A stretch of DNA of 64,000 bases from Petaurus breviceps papuanus. Its lineage: Eukaryota; Chordata; Mammalia; Diprotodontia; Petauridae. Below the pieces are notes generated by a model. It was not told the DNA's origin, ran no database searches, and saw only the letters and a program-made list of their open reading frames with translations. Each line of letters begins with the position of its first letter. Positions within the stretch are counted from its first letter, which is position 1. This document shows, one piece after another, positions 63,323 to 64,000 of the stretch. The translations under genes and the position numbers were made by a program. The stretch covers positions 8,144,756-8,208,755 of the forward strand of contig JAMXIF010000032.1 in NCBI GenBank assembly GCA_028583685.1, read 5' to 3'.

Positions 63323-64000
63323 AGACAGAACCCACAAAATGACACAGAGAAGCTGTGTCATTCCTGCTGAGGACAGCCCAGCAGGCCGGCAGGAAGCAGC
63401 CAGCGAAGCACTCTGGGAGCCAAGCCCGGCCCTGTGGGAGCATGAGGTCTTAGCCTCAGGGCAGCCTGACGGGAGCCAACCCCCTCACGCACCCCCCCCA
63501 ACTGCAGGGACTTCAGATCACCAGCAGCTGTGGCAATTTCCAGAATCATCAACCCATAGATGCCCAGAGCACGAAGCAGCTGAGGCTCCATGGCCTTGCA
63601 GCCTCCCACCATGTGGCTGCTTCAGAGCTCCTGGTCTGCAGATTGTAGGGGGACCAAGCAACCAGTCTGAGGGGTGATTGCTCTTGCTTTAACCAGCTTG
63701 TATCTGGATTGTTGTCTAAGGTGGAGGTCCTAGGGTGTGTGACCAGTCTGCCAGAGCATGTAGAGGCTTCAGAGAGGGCACCCAAATAATAGCTCCAGCA
63801 GCTCAGAAAACTCCAGCATTTGGGATAAAGCTCCCATTTCTGGTAGCAGAGTTCTACTGTGGCAAAAGGCTCAAAAGTCAAGTAATTGAGTGGCAAAATG
63901 AACAAGCAAAGGAAGCAAAACAAGCACAGCAATCCAACTTTAGATTTCTATTTTGGGGACAAAAAAGGAACAAAGCATGGAACAGGAGGAAGACAATGAA
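63323..64000 (+). mobile_element. HAL1-like element copy 3, 5' part
   Basis: It starts with GAACCCACAAAATGACA (63327-63343), as in the minus-strand copies, and runs through the GC-rich 5' UTR to the start of ORF1 (ATGAACAAGCAAAGGAAGC, near 63897). The window ends inside ORF1, so whether ORF2 is missing here too cannot be seen. It lies in TVP23A intron 1 in the opposite direction to the gene. Confidence 0.8.

Overview
The window is nuclear DNA of a marsupial mammal. The genes are split into spliced exons, and the space between them is full of marsupial-type repeats: tRNA-derived SINEs of the WSINE/WALLSI/SINE1 type, L1 and half-L1 (HAL1-like) elements, RTE-tailed SINEs, L2 and MIR/THER fossils, and palindromic hAT MITEs. 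The species cannot be fixed from the sequence alone. No bacterial, organellar or CRISPR-like content was seen.

Three protein genes are supported, in the order known from human 16p13.13. TEKT5 (minus strand, sperm-axoneme tektin-5) is represented by its first two coding exons at 3926-4492 and 926-1009; the rest lies left of the window. NUBP1 (plus strand, cytosolic iron-sulfur scaffold ATPase) is complete: 11 coding exons from 31894 to 47291 encode 320 residues, with both cysteine motifs and the deviant Walker A intact, starting in a CpG island at about 31.3-32.6 kb. TVP23A (minus strand, Golgi-membrane TVP23 family) has four coding exons at 49057-50899, tail to tail with NUBP1; its first exon lies right of the window. 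The three genes share no pathway. What they show is conserved synteny.

Layout: 0-4.5 kb, TEKT5 exons, L2/MIR relics and a SINE. 4.7-10.7 kb, an antisense L1 holding a 2.8 kb HAL1-like element, a hAT MITE, and a SINE that itself contains a solo LTR. 10.8-14.3 kb, an old sense L1 ORF2 broken up by five later insertions. 15.4-16.8 kb, a diverged L1 ORF1-like relic. 17.6-20.5 kb, a second HAL1-like copy. 20.5-31.3 kb, mostly unassigned intergenic DNA with a 230 bp inverted repeat at 28.3/29.5 kb. 31.3-47.5 kb, NUBP1, with a hAT element, an L1 end, and single and dimeric SINEs in its introns. 49-64 kb, TVP23A and its long first intron with several young SINEs, an L1 end, a CTTT microsatellite containing a 10-N gap, and the 5' part of a third HAL1-like copy at the right edge.

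No undescribed multi-gene system was found. The observations best worth following are three L1-derived elements that carry ORF1 but lack ORF2, two SINE dimers with the same head-to-tail junction, and the 230 bp inverted repeat.
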